64,000 bases of DNA from Sebastes aleutianus (GCA_916700875.1 CAKAKS010000022.1:14894065-14958064), one strand, 5' to 3'; counted from the stretch's first letter, positions 45,311-57,515 are shown. Made by a program: numbers and translations. Notes: generated by a model not told the origin, from the letters alone.

Positions 45311-47540
45311 AAGCCTCTTAAAACTGCTCTATTTACATGGCTTCACATAGAGAAGCCACTTTTACACTTGAAAATTCACTGTAATTCTCATCGGGCGTCG
45401 GGACGGCGGCTTTTTTTGAGCTACTGGGGTTTCACTTGGCGTCAGACGGAGGGTGTCAGTCTTGTTTTATTTTGTCATTTCCAGTGATGTGAGGCCCAGT
45501 TTCTTATTTCTTGTTTGCGAGAGTTGATATTCTGCTTGCGTTTAGTTGGTGGTATCACGATCAAACCAGATAGCATTCTGTTATCGCTGTGTTGTATTAT
45601 TTCTATGGGCCAATATTTTTTGGTATTATCAATGTAATCTGGAGTATCTGCTAGGTGTGTGTGTGTATATGTGTGTGTGTGTTTACCCCTGTTCTGCTTG
45701 GTTGGGACTCCATGTTCAAGGCAGGATGGAGGGAACCCAAGCTGCTGCTGCTGCTGCTGCTGCTGCTGCAGCAAGGTCTCCAATAAGTACGTAGTGCCAC
45801 CATGTGGCAGCTGGACGAGCTGCAGATGTGTTTTGTGCAGAGGAGAAAAAAAAAAAAAGGAGGAACCTGCATGTTTAGGATCTAGTTTTGTTTGTTGCTG
45901 AGCTGTACGTGTCGTTCCGTGTGTTCCGTCGGGTCACATGAAGGAATGTGAGATGTTGCACTTGGCAGACAAAACAAGTTTGTTATCCCCCTTGATGTGA
46001 AGAAGACCTCGGAAAGGATGTGGGCTGAGATTGGGATGAAAGATGGCGCTCGGACGGGACTACGTGCAACTAAGTGTGTTTTTAAATGCTTGCTAGAATA
46101 TATAAATTAGAGAAGGTTTAATTAAGTTTAAATGTGGGAATAGGAAGGTTTAGGATGTACATTGTTTTAAGGTTTTTTCTCTCAACTTTGTGTGTGTGTG
46201 TGTGTGCGTCCGTCCTGGCGGGGCGAGCTGCCTCCTGGCGCCATGGGGATGAAGGCTTCACGCTTGGGCTGAGATTACCTGTGCGGGCGCCCTGTGTGGC
46301 TTGTTTATGAATCAGCTTTTTTGTTCCGATTTTCCCCTCCACTTGTGTCTTTTTTAGGACAGGTCCCTCCACCCCAGAGAGAGAGGGAGGGAGGGAGTGT
46401 GTGTGTGTGAGGTAGGACGGGCGTCGGCCAGCCACACCTCGCCGTGAACCCCTCACCTGAACGTGACCCGCCGGGGGTGTTTATAACCCGGGTTTATCTC
46501 CATGGCGATAAAGCCTCGTGCTATACTGGCTGTGGAATGAAAACAGGTTGGCGGGGCCAGACAGACAGGAGTCGAGGATGTAACGTAACACACACCGACT
46601 CCACCAGATGAGTGGCCGAGCCAGTGACCTGCATGATCGCCTCCACAATCTCTGAATTAAAACGAAAAGTCCCCTCTAGGATCTCTCTCACACTGTTGCA
46701 TATCACTCACATGTGAGTTTTATTGCATTATGTGATTACCTGGTGACCCAACTTGCCCTTAACTAGCATCAACTTTGTTTAGTGATTGTGTATTTCCTAA
46801 ATCATCTTCCACTAAACCCCATGAGAATGAGCCAGGCATTATTTGCTCAATTTTAGAGTAAAAGGTAATTCAGTCAAACAAAACTCAAGATATAAACAGC
46901 AACAGGTTTTGCATTTTGGTGTACTGAGGTTATCGTGGGTGACAATCTTTCTATCACTATGATGGATTCTCCCAACTAGTTTGGAAATTTGGAAGTACGG
47001 TGATTTTCTGTATTTTTCTCGTATTTTCTTGTCAACAAATCCCATGAAAAGACCAAAACTAACAATGTGCTAGTCCGTCTCTCAACACTTTCTATCGCAC
47101 TCAGCTGCAGGCTCATTGGTTCCTCTTTAAAAACAGGTCACAAATATATAGCTAGATTTCTAAAAACAGCTGGACACTGTAGTTTTTAGCAAATATTGCT
47201 CAAACACGACTAAATAGTGCATTTGTTTGGGACTATTTTCAGCTGGTGCTGTAATGAGTTTATCCAGCAGGACAGTCAGTATATGTGGGATTGAACATAT
47301 TCTACAGTGTGTCTTTTATTGTACTGAAGATACACCCAGTACAACAATATGGCTCCGTCATGTGTTTTCTTGAGTTTTTAGACAACATTGGAGCTCTATT
47401 GCAAAAGAGGAATAAGATATATCAGGCTTTGGATACAGTTAAGTTAGATCAATTGATTGCTGGTTTTGATCTTTTCATGGGATTTGTCAATAATAAGAAA
47501 CATATAGAATATAACTAGCTGTATCCTTTAAATAAAAGTA
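45311..47540. other. Non-coding sequence with microsatellites
   Basis: Includes a (GT)n-type run at about 45655-45681, (GCT)9 at 45741-45767, and a (TG)10 run at 46189-46206. 46200-46520 is GC-rich. Open frames through the triplet run give polyGln, polyAla, polySer or polyCys on different frames and strands, which shows they are artefacts. Confidence 0.5.
45741..45767. repeat. (GCT)9 trinucleotide repeat
   Basis: A pure GCT run followed by GCA GCA. It lies in non-coding context as far as I can see. Confidence 0.95.
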
Positions 47541-47559
47541 GCAGTACTACAAGATAAAA

Positions 47560-47960
47560 CTAATACAAGTAAACTTTACAAAAAATTACTTCAGTAAAAG
47601 TATTATCAGCATGTACGTAAAAGTACTCATTATCCAGAACGGCCCATTTCAAGTATCATTTTGTTACATATATTATTTTATTGGATTATTATTACTGGTG
47701 TTTTCAGGGAAACATATTTTCTCCTGGATTACGGTCACAGTTTTAAACATGGGATTAACGTTTTAAATGGAAACAAAACAAAAACGCAACTAAACTACTT
47801 TGCTGGGTTCAGGCAACAAAACTCCTTGGTTAGATTTCATAAAAGAAATATCATGATTTGGCTAAAAATGACTTAAAAACATGGGTAAGAAATGACTACG
47901 TTTCACACGGGTCTTCAGTTACAGTTTTGGTTTCCAAAGATTATTAAAAAAAAACAAGAT
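47560..47960 (-). repeat. Interspersed repeat fragments incl. family G copy 3
   Basis: 47560-47700 has the 'taaaagtagcagtac', 'gtaaaagtactca' and 'ggcccatttcaagta-cattttgttacatatattatt-tattggattattatta' modules of a common fish repeat. 47705-47870 contains 'tctcctggattacggtcacagtttt', which is the reverse complement of 1965-1985, and 'acaaaaacgcaactaaactac'. Both are non-coding. Limits are approximate. Confidence 0.45.
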
Positions 47961-48049
47961 AATCAACATAAAAAGATTAATATGCTGCATTCTTTTCCAC
48001 AATGACGCTCGCACGCTTGTTTTGTGTTATAAATCCCGCGCACACCTTT

Positions 48050-48310
48050 CCTTTACAGCGGTGCGCTTTCGGTGTGGGAGGATCCCCTCGTGGGAACTCT
48101 CCCGCCGCTGGCTGGCCTTAGCCGGACATATTTCCTCCGTGGTGGTACGGACGCTGCCGCTCAGTGCTCGCTGTGCCCTGCGGGGAGGGATGGAGCTCCC
48201 TGCTTCCGGTGCAACTGTCAAACGGGGCGGACTGTCCTCATTGCAGCGATATCGGCAACCAACCTGACCCGTCTTTAAACACGGACCCCGTCTCGTTTAT
48301 CATGTTTTAC
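48050..48310. other. GC-rich block, unidentified
   Basis: A sharp GC-rich island in AT-rich surroundings, with frequent CpG ('cggacgctgccgctcagtgctcgctgtgccc'). All of several frames are open for 60-80 codons, so openness is not informative. It may be a fragment of a GC-rich repeat or of a small CpG island. I recognise no family. Confidence 0.3.
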
Positions 48311-48459
48311 AGGTGTGACTTTTCTTGCCGTGTCATCACCGTTCATATCTACAGTATACAACCACTGTGTTTATGATTAAATTGTTTACTAAAACATAAA
48401 GTTATGCATAGATCTAGCTTCTTAATTTTTCTCTCAAAGTGCACCAGATTGATGTATTT

Positions 48460-48775
48460 TAGGGCTGCAACTAGCGATTATTTTCATTATCGATTTTACT
48501 TGCAGATTATTTTCTAGATTGATGGATTAATCGTTTGGTCTATTAAACGTCAGAAAATAGTGAAAAATGTCTATCCCAGTTTCTCAAAGTCCAAGTCGAT
48601 GTCTCGAAATGTCTCGTTTAGTCAGATATTCAGTTTAATATGATATAAAAACCAAAAACGGCAGTAAATCTCCATGATTGAGAGGCTGAAAACAGCATTT
48701 TCTGCCATTTTTGCATGAAAAACATTTAATCCAGAATGAAAATAGTTGGCGATTATTTTTCTGTAACTAGAAATT
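48460..48775 (+). mobile_element. hAT-type MITE, family A/F copy, decayed
   Basis: Starts TAGGGCTGCAACTAGCGATTATTTTCATTATCG and has 'tcgtttggtctattaaacgtcagaaaatagtgaaaaatg' and 'gaaaatagttggcgattatttttctg'. The right end is degraded. Just upstream, 48431-48455 ('ctctcaaagtgcaccagattga') is the reverse complement of a piece of element D (5190-5217). Confidence 0.65.
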
Positions 48776-48790
48776 ACAGTGAAAATGAAT

Positions 48791-51700
48791 GCCACCGAGT
48801 GGAAAGTACAATGTGTGCTGGAGTAGAGGTGGCAATACTTGTTGTACAAGTACATAAAAAGTGAAAACAGTACTTGAGCCACTATGGCTAATTACTTTCC
48901 ACAACTATCTACTTGTCCTCAGTAACATTAAGAAACAGACTCGCTGGGTAAATCAGCAACAGATGATGTCCTTAATAGTTCTATATTGTACATACTTCCT
49001 TATAATAACCAACCGCCTCACCTGTGCTAACCACACCCTGATGCCAGTAACACACACACACACACACACACATCTCAGGACATCGAGTCACCGTGAAGCC
49101 TCGGTGTGTTTACACAGGAGCACCAGTGAGCTGGAACACTCAACTATTCCAAGCATGTGTTACATTCAAGTGTTGGGGCCATTGTGCGCTGGAGAGCGCC
49201 TGTTGTTCCAATGACTAATGTAAGAATGACACGAGCCAAGTGGGCTTAACTTGAAGTATACGAAGTTTCGCTCGCGCACTTGGCAGCCGGAGCGCCCGAA
49301 TTCATCACGTTTAAATCGAGCGAGCGGCAGATTGAATTGGGAGCTTCCTCCACCACCGCCACCGCCGCCGCCGCCATCATCATCATCACCCACTCTTGTC
49401 TCTCTGCTGTATCATCCGTAGGCCCGATCCCAGCCGCCCCAAACCACCGGTTCAATTACCCATCATGCCCTTGACCTTGGAGGTCAGCTTGCTTTGGAGG
49501 ATGAAGCCTTAGATGTCCGGGGAGAGAAATAGAAAGTGGGAAAAAAAAAAGAGCAGAGGGAAGGAGGGATTGAGAGTTAGAAGGTGGAGAGATGGATTGT
49601 GGGGAAGGGCGAGGGAGAGAGAGAGGAGAGAGAGGCCTCAGCCCTGCTCTCTCTTATCTCTCCAGCTTGGTGGAGTTTTAAATTATTCATTCCCTGCTGC
49701 TCCCGCCGACTTACACATCTCCATCACACGGCTGCCCGCATCCGCCCGGGGAACAGGCGGTCGCCACGGCAACCTTATCGCAGATCGCAGATTTCGGCTC
49801 CAGAAATGAAATAAAAGAGGAAATTGGCTGTATTAGCATAAGAGGAGTCAGCCCGGAGTTGAATACACACATCACCCCCCCCGAACCTCCACCCCCACCT
49901 CCACCCATCCTCCGCCGCCGCCACCCCCCCAAAAGCTCACAGCAACACCCCGCCCCCGCCTCCTCTCTCCTTATCAGCGCTGTCTGATCGCTGCTCTCCC
50001 TTTCTATATTTTTTTTTTTTTCTAATTCCACTCCCCCTCATCCACCATCGCCACCTCCACCGCCCGCCGCCACCAACTCGCCCTCCAACCACATCCCTCT
50101 CCCTCCGCCGCCCTCGCCGCCGCCGCCGCTCTTTGTTCCTCCTTGTGCTCGGAGAAGAATGGGGCGAGTGGGTGGGAGAGAAAAAATAGATGTGGTCGCG
50201 GTGACCTCTAACCTTTTCAGAGGGGGAGTAAACAATAAGCAATAACCTGGGAGACGTGACTCTGGCAGCCGCTGCCGCTACTGACTGACAGCACACTTTA
50301 TTTCCTGTCCAATAGGACCTTTTTTTCCATCCTCATCATTTTATTATTTCTTTTTTTTCTCTGTCCCGTCTTTCATTCTTTGGTCCAGTCCCTCGGGATC
50401 TACCATCTCAGTATTGGGGCGGCGGTTTTCTGACACTGACCTTAAAAAAAAAAGAGATATTTGTTTGGCTTTCAGGTGAATGGATGTAACTTCCAGGCAG
50501 AGTGAGGCCTCGCCAGTGTAATCACTCTTTTGCAAAAAAAGGTCCAGGTCCGCATTAACATCCTCCGTCAATACATAATCTCCTATAGCTATCAGCAGTC
50601 CTCCATCAATGTGAAGCCACAAAGGCCGCGGCACAATGCAAACTCTTTAGGAGACACCCATAAATGTGTTTCCCCCCTTTAGCGCCTATTCCGCCAACCA
50701 CTTAACCATTCAGTAACAAGTCGTCCCCATTCCTCCCTCTCTTCCCTCCGCTCCTTCCTTCTCCACCCTTCCTTCCCTAATTGAAGTTAAACAGCTGAGA
50801 AATAGCGACCATGGCCCCCCCCCCTACCCCCCAGATGGTTATAAATGTCAACATACTCTCCCACTTAGACTGACACTTCCCTGGGGAAGAGTGCGTCTGC
50901 AAACTGTGTGTTTGTTATGGTAATCATCTTCCTCCCTCTCACATCTTTTGTGCAAATCAAAACCAGCAGGGGGGCCAATAACGGCACAATAACGCCCACC
51001 GCGCTCGCTGGTGGCATTCTCCATTATCATCACCATCGCCATCGCCATCATTTTGCAACTTAGTTAAATGTTATTTTATAAAGATGGCTGTGTTTTCTGC
51101 AGGTCCCCAGTGCCCACAGATTTTTAAAAAATAAAAAAAGCATGACTGAATCGATGAGGGATTAAACAGCAAGCATCCACTTTGTTCACTCGCTCAGCGT
51201 TCCCCCTCACTTTCAAACTGTCTTCTCTTTTGTTGATCCGAGAGTTGCGGCTGCTGCTTCAGAACTCCCAGCTTCATCAGATGTTTTTTGGCGGCGATCC
51301 GACCCGGTTTTGACCCTTTTTTTTGTGAAATCCCACGACGCTGCTGTCTGTCTGTCTGACTGACTGAGAGGATGCTGACCACAACATAAATTCACAGCCC
51401 GAGTCAAAAGTTTGTGGTGCAACTTAACTGGGATTATGAAGGGTGATGCTAACAGTGTTGGTTTAAGGACTGAAGCCAGAAGTTTGTGCCACTACTATTA
51501 TATCAGTTATTCACCAAATTTGACTCATTTAATCAAATTTAGACCACAGAACTCTGAAATATTACACCTAAGGAAGTAATATTCATGGCCACAGAAAATG
51601 CTCACGGCAGGTTACGAGTAAAACTGTATAGAGTTGACAAGTTTTTTTTATTTCACTACTATAAATTCCTAATTGAAAGTTTCCTTTAAAGGATATCCTG

Positions 51701-53220
51701 TATTGTTGCTCAATGTGAAACCGCTGGAATCTCCTGGATCATTTTATTTATTTATCTATTTATTTATTCATTTTCACATATACACATGTATAAAAAGTCT
51801 TTAAGAATTTAAGAAAAACATTTCAACATTGTGAAGGAGAGGTTAGAAGCCCAAAAATGGGGATTATGAAGATACCTCCCCTATTACATATCAATACTCA
51901 TTCTTAAAAAAGAAAAAGGATAAAAAGATAAAAACAAAGATTGCATAATTCATCAAAGTTTCAAGACTAAAGGCCTTCACATACTGGCGTATATTTCCAT
52001 GAGATTAATTTGCACGTCAATATATTTGTTGTTTTGGTCATGAAAACTTTCACACTGACGGCGAATATTACGCGGCGAAAATCGGAGGTGTCCCGATGAA
52101 GTAAATAATGGACATTAAATCAGAAGTGCTCATATCCGGACTGATAAACAGGCCAAAAATGGCAAACCATTACACCACTCTATCCCACAGAAACTAATCA
52201 GATACATAAGAGTCTAATCTGATTCATTACTCCCACTCTTAGCACTCCGTCCCAACACACACAACACTGGATAGGAAGATGTGGAGGAAGAGGATGAGGC
52301 CGACAAAGCTTCATCGCACTCAGACCATCCACCTCCTCCATCTCCACAACGAGCCAAAGTGAACAGAAACAAGGCTGACCGAAACAAGAACTTACAGCGG
52401 ACACCATCTACCCAATCTTATCTATTCATTTGAGACCAAAACGGAGCTTTTTGAAGATCTCAAATTACAAAAAAAAAGAAAAGTCGCTCCTTTCCCACGA
52501 TGAAGCGATCCAGATGTCTTTATTCTACCCTCCTTTTGTTCATCCATTCATCTGTTTCATCACAAGCGCCTTAATATTGGAACAATCCTGATTGCTTCTC
52601 GAGGCGTTATCTCCTGAAAGGCTTCTTTTTTCCCTCTTTCGTCCTGCTCTCTAATTCCCGAAACCCTCCTCTCCTGTGTTTCCCCACTTCGTAGCATCGG
52701 GGCCTGTTTATTCCCCAAGCTCTTAATCTGTTTTAAGTGGTGAATACTTTGGAACAGTGAAGAAAAAGGCCTTAACACGAAGACAGCCCAGGCATCCTGT
52801 GCCATGCTGCTATCCTTGGTGGTCTTTCTAAAGCTCCCGCTCCCTCTGTTTTTCCTCCATGTGATTGTGCCTGGTATGGTTGGAGGCTCATCGCAGCCTA
52901 CATGTGATTTCACATGGGCTATAGAGACACTTAGCGCCTGTGGCTCTGTCCCTCCCACACACAGTCTGCTCCGAAGAGCTGTACCACTCAACACTCGCCA
53001 TGTGTAGGTTTTGCTGAGAAGCGCCTGTAGTGGTGACACCGTGTCTGTGTTTGCGAGAGTGTGTGCTCACTTGTAAAGTGCGCGTGTGCGAGTTTTCGAT
53101 GCCAAGACCACACATCCAGTAGTGTTTTTTTGTGGAAATCGCACAAAATACACAGGATGTCAGCCAGCCGGTTTGGTAACAGTAAGTGACAGGGTGAGAC
53201 GGGAGACAATGATGATCCCC
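48791..53220. other. Non-coding sequence with GC/triplet-rich centre
   Basis: 49340-49395 has (CCG/CCA)n then (ATC)n. 49860-50130 is rich in CCACC, CCGCC and CCTCC. 50000-50022 has a T run. 51740-51770 has a (TTTA)n run. Open frames in the triplet tracts are low-complexity. Two long minus-strand open frames at 52560-53494 show no domain I recognise. No gene can be supported. Confidence 0.4.
49050..49072. repeat. (CA)n microsatellite
   Basis: A run of about 11 units, followed by 'tctcagg'. Confidence 0.9.
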
Positions 53221-53640
53221 TCACCGTCCTAAAATGGATCGGTGCTGCCCCCCCCCTCCGCCCCGGTCCAAACCCCTCAGTCCCACGCTTGTCCCCGCTC
53301 CCTGGCCCTGAGCAGATAACCGCGGCGCGACCGCAAGCGGGACAGGGAACGAATCCCAGAGGTGCGTCCCCCGTAACGGCGACGCTCCGCTCCGGCCGAG
53401 GGGAGTGTGGGCGCAGTGGGGCTGATACCCTACTGGTTTTGTGGGTAGCAGCGTCACACTCGGTTTTTCCAGCCCTCGGGGGTGTCGGAGGCATAAGGGG
53501 ACGCTGTCTCTTTCTCGTCCGCTCGGACAGCGTTGGTCACGGTGGATTTTCCCAGAGCAGGGCTGCTGAGGAGCGGTGCACGGTCCCCACAGCGTGTTAA
53601 AAGAGTGCGGGACGGCAGCCATTTGTAGTCCTGTTTGGAC
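53221..53640. other. CpG-rich block, possible CpG island
   Basis: GC-rich with many CpG dinucleotides ('gataaccgcggcgcgaccgcaagcgggacagggaacg', 'ccccgtaacggcgacgctccgctccggccgagg'), unlike the flanks. It could be a CpG-island promoter or a GC-rich repeat. Several frames are open on both strands, so no frame is favoured. No recognised peptide. Confidence 0.3.
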
Positions 53641-54039
53641 AGGCGTCAGTGTGCGGTGGGCGGGTTGATATGGACATTGGAACAAAGGGGATTGAGACAA
53701 GTGTCAACAACAACTATACAGCCCAGCCTGTGTTTGATTTGATGTAGTTTGCTTCAGCCAAAGCGAGTGCTTTTATTTCTACAGCATCAAGGAACAAAGC
53801 CCCGCCGAGATGTCAGACGAAGTTTCTCTGTTGAAAGAAACACAAAGAGACACTTTTGACTGCAGTTGCTGATGGGCAGAAATTCTGTGTAACATCTTTT
53901 AAATGTGACCATTTTTATCCCAAAATTTAAAAGAACTAATTTCCTCCCTACATCTGTATTATTTTGTTACGGGAGAGCAGATCAAATGTGACATTTTCCT
54001 GCAAAGTTAGAACATTTGTTTGTATATAAATACATCATT
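53641..54039. other. Non-coding sequence, nothing recognised
   Basis: AT-rich spacer between the CpG-rich block and the hAT-like element. No gene or repeat seen. Confidence 0.5.
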
Positions 54040-54429
54040 TAGGGCTGGGCGATAATTCAATATGATAATTAATCATCTTTCAAAAGGAATCGTATTGCGA
54101 AATCATATATCGAGACATCGTGATACACAATGATGTTGTCTATATTGATAATAACAAACATATACGAACTCAAATATCTCAGAAAGTCTGATCAAAAGTT
54201 AAATCAAACTGCTGTCAGCTGGAAATCGTTATGTTCATTTTGCACTGAAGTTCTTAATTAAATGAGAAAATACTCATTTGTCAAGTATTTAATTCACACA
54301 GGAGGATACAAAATAGGACTATATATTTATTGAATTACCAGAAAACATGCTATATCGTGATATTGTTTGTTATCGATATGAAATCAACCTATATTGGGAT
54401 AGAAGATTTTGGCCATATCGCCCAGTCCC
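54040..54429. mobile_element. hAT-like MITE, GGGCTGGGCGATA family
   Basis: Ends TAGGGCTGGGCGATAA and GGCCATATCGCCCAGTCCCA are inverted repeats of the kind common in fish hAT MITEs. The interior is AT-rich with 'tcgtgatacaca' and 'tattgataataac' motifs. No 8-bp duplication was found. The sequence immediately after it (54437-54480) repeats an internal piece of the element. Confidence 0.65.
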
Positions 54430-54480
54430 AATATAAAGATATCATGATACACAATTAAATTGCCTAAATTGATAATAACT

Positions 54481-54750
54481 AGGGCTGGGACGAAACACCT
54501 ATCTCCAGATTCGATACTATCACGATACTTGGGTGCCGATTCGATTCTACAAGTATTGCGATTTTTAAGTATTGCGATTCGATATTACGATTTATTGCGA
54601 TGGGAAAAAGTTGAATCATACACTTCTTGGGATTTTGACTTTAGAAAATCTCTAAATTGATACAATAAAAATGCTTGATTTTCTGTCTGTATGCAGTCAG
54701 AGATGTCCTGAAGTCAAATATATTATTTATTTATAGGACCAAAAAAGAAA
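54481..54750 (+). mobile_element. hAT-like MITE, GGGCTGGGACGA family, right end lost
   Basis: Starts TAGGGCTGGGACGAAACACCTATC and continues through 'gattcgatactatcacgatacttgggtgccgattcgat' and 'aagtattgcgattcgatatta', motifs I recall from another fish hAT MITE. A matching right terminus is not visible. It begins within a duplicated fragment of the preceding element. Confidence 0.6.
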
Positions 54751-56280
54751 AGATGAGAAAAAATAAAAACCAAAGAAACTTTCTCCAGAAAAAAAAAGAG
54801 GTAAACTGGTAAACTGACAAGACCGGGAGCATACCGGAGGTTTATTAGGCCTCACGTACTATGTTGATTACAATAAAAATCAAGAGAGAGCGCTTATACA
54901 AGATACTCATAAATACAAATACCAAACGTAGCATTCTTGGTGGTGTATAAAACCTACGTGAGCGTGTGTTTGTTGTTGTGTTTGAGTGTCCGGGTGTTGT
55001 AGCAAACAAGCGAGCAGGGCCCATAAATCGTGGCGCTATCAGTGGTCCGGTCTTGGCCACCCTTGTGTTCTTTTATTGAATGTTATTGTAGCTGGACGGC
55101 CCCTTGGTAGATATTTCCTGGTAAGAAATCAAGATCAAAGCCGAGGGGTTGGTGGGGGTGGGTGAAGAGAGGACAGGAGAGAGGAGAGGAAAGAGAGGAG
55201 AGGAGAGGAGGAGGATGGGAAGGGAACAATGACTGATGGACATTGGAGGAGAGGGGAAGAAGAGGGGATAAGAGTTGGAGTGGGTGGTCACTGGCACTGC
55301 TTTAAAGCTCCGGCAAAAGAATGAGCGGCGATATTCAACTTAAAGTGAAGAGTGGGGGTGTGAGGAGAGATGTGATGTGGATTTAGGATCATCCTACGAT
55401 GAAGGATGGAGACAATCTCACTATCGTTCTCTGCGATTGGTCAGATGAGGGTGTTATTTTTGTTTTTTCTTTCTGGACAGTGTGGGAGTAAGAAAACACA
55501 GCAGAGATAAAAAAAAAATGATCACAACTTCTATGAGTTACATCCAACAAGGGACATGACAAAAGATACAGACTTGTTATGGTAATGATGTAATTGTGTT
55601 AGTTGGTCTGTGACAAAGTGAGAATCCAGTGGCTGCGTTTCCTTGAGAAAATACAGATTTACTCTCCTGTGATCTTTTTAAAAGTTTTGACTTCTGTGTT
55701 TGTTTTTGCATCAGTTGTCAGATTTAAAAAATGTATACCCAAGTACCCCAGTGTCTCTACAGTGGTGTATATGGATGGAGACAGTGTGAGAATGAATAGA
55801 ACTTCAGAAAAAGACTGCATTGATTCCTTCCCTTGAAAGACCCTTTTAATCAAACACATATCATTTTGTAACTTGAGTTCTAAGGTAAAGTATATAAACT
55901 ACATTACACCAATCTACACGTAGTGAACCATAATGACAGTTTTCATTTAATATACTTTTTTTTTTTAACAATCTATATTGTAAAAACTGCAAAAAAAATG
56001 TTAAAAAAAGGTGTATCCTATCCTATTCAACTCTGCAGCATTGAGTGGGGACTCCAGCAATGGCTCGTTATTGTATAACACTTCATGTTGCTTATATTTT
56101 TGTACTTATATTGCTTAGATTCTGTACTTTTTATCGCTGATATTTACGGTTGTCGCAATAAACGCAATATTGCAATACGCCGCTATTGACAAGCCGACTG
56201 CAGGGGGTGGCAAGCAACTGCCACAACCGCTATGTTCACGTTTTTTTCTTTTTCGAATGGGAGCAGCGCGTGTTTTTTAA
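54751..56280. other. Non-coding sequence; G/A-rich patch 55134-55275
   Basis: 55137-55160 (ggggttggtgggggtgggtg) has closely spaced G runs able in principle to form a G-quadruplex, followed by a GGAGA-rich purine tract to about 55275. Otherwise AT-rich, with no recognised gene. Confidence 0.45.
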
Positions 56281-56760
56281 AAAATGGTCACTTTAATCTC
56301 AGAGAATATCCAAGATTTTCCTCGCAAATTTTGTTAGTATTTTCTTGTAAATTTATGACTTTAAATTCTCACAAATTTGTGAGTTTTTCTTGTAAATTTG
56401 CCACTTTGATCTCAGAAAATATCAGAGTTTTTTCCTCGGAAATTCATGACTTTATAATCTTGCAAATTTGTGAGTTTTTCTCATAAATTTATGACACTAT
56501 AATCTCACAAATTTGTGATTTTTTTCTAGTAAATTTGCCACTTTAATCTCAGAGAATATTTTTTTTTTCTTCGTAAATTTATGACTTTATAATCTTGCAT
56601 ATTTGTGAGTTTTTTTCTTGTAAATTTATTATTTTATAATCTCGCAAATTTGTGAGTTTTTTCCCAGAAATTTGCCACTATAATCTCAGAGAATATCCAT
56701 TTTTTTCACGTATATTTGCGACTTTAATCTCTAAGTTTTTTCTCAAAATATTACCCCATT
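56281..56760. repeat. Higher-order AT-rich tandem repeat
   Basis: Degenerate ~40-45-bp units built on 'aatctcacaaatttgtgagttttttcttgtaaatttatgacttta'. A distinct unit with 'aatctcagagaatatc' recurs about every 120-140 bp (near 56293, 56413, 56543 and 56682), giving a higher-order period. Each basic unit holds the palindrome CACAAATTTGTG or a variant. Open frames through it are repeat artefacts. Confidence 0.85.
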
Positions 56761-57515
56761 CCCCCGGCATCGTAATTCTTTTTTTTTACCTACAATGGTC
56801 TTAATATATCGTCGTAATATATTCACATATTTATTATTATATAATTTTTTATTTTATTTCAAGTTCAAGTTGCATTTATAACACTTAGAAATCCACATTT
56901 CTTGTGCACCATGTTAACAGTCTATACTGAAAGGAAACCAGTGAGAAGAGGGAAACAGAGTAAAAAAGTTCTCAAGTAGGATAATAAGTGAAATCAAACG
57001 ATTCTTCATTTTGCTGTGAACCCTCTGAATCCCTTCTGATCCACTGTTACAGGGATTGTGTAAATAAATCTCACTTTATACACCCTCACTGTCTTCTCCT
57101 CGGTACCTTTCCATATGTACACAATGTAATACGTTTGTAGTGCATCTCCTCGTGGGCGTGATTTGTTGGACTTCCCTGTGGCCTCTCTCTCCTTGCCTTT
57201 AATTGCTGTGGGGATCACAGGGCGGCAGGGACAGAATGGACTCCAGAGATTGTGGTTCCACCGCTGCTTCCCAAACTGGCTTTTCTCCCCATGCGCCCGC
57301 TCGCCAAGCACTCCCAAATTCCCCCATTTGCCACCCTCTCACCCCACACCTCGCCTGGGTAATGGAATCAAAAACAAGCACTTCTCTGCAAAGATAGACG
57401 CTCATTTCCAGGAGGAGGCTGGCTCGACTCGGTCGCTCTTTAGTGGAGAGTTAGAAAGCGTAGGGGGAGTTTAGAGGGGGTTGAAAAAAAACAGTACATG
57501 TCTAACACTCACGTC
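56761..57515. other. Non-coding sequence, no recognisable gene
   Basis: AT-rich at the left, more balanced at 57150-57480. Overlapping open frames on both strands at 57000-57470 show no known domain. Confidence 0.45.

Noticed and set aside
45475..45901. Frames with polyGln, polyAla, polyCys and polySer
   Set aside because: All come from the (GCT)9 run read in different frames and strands. No flanking coding signal.
52560..53700. Three overlapping minus-strand open frames of about 160 codons
   Set aside because: They lie in different phases, partly in CpG-rich sequence with low stop frequency. No domain, splice structure or family resemblance is seen.
56281..56760. Evenly spaced repeats resembling a CRISPR array
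   Set aside because: Units are contiguous and degenerate with no unique spacers, in a vertebrate genome. It is a tandem satellite-like array.
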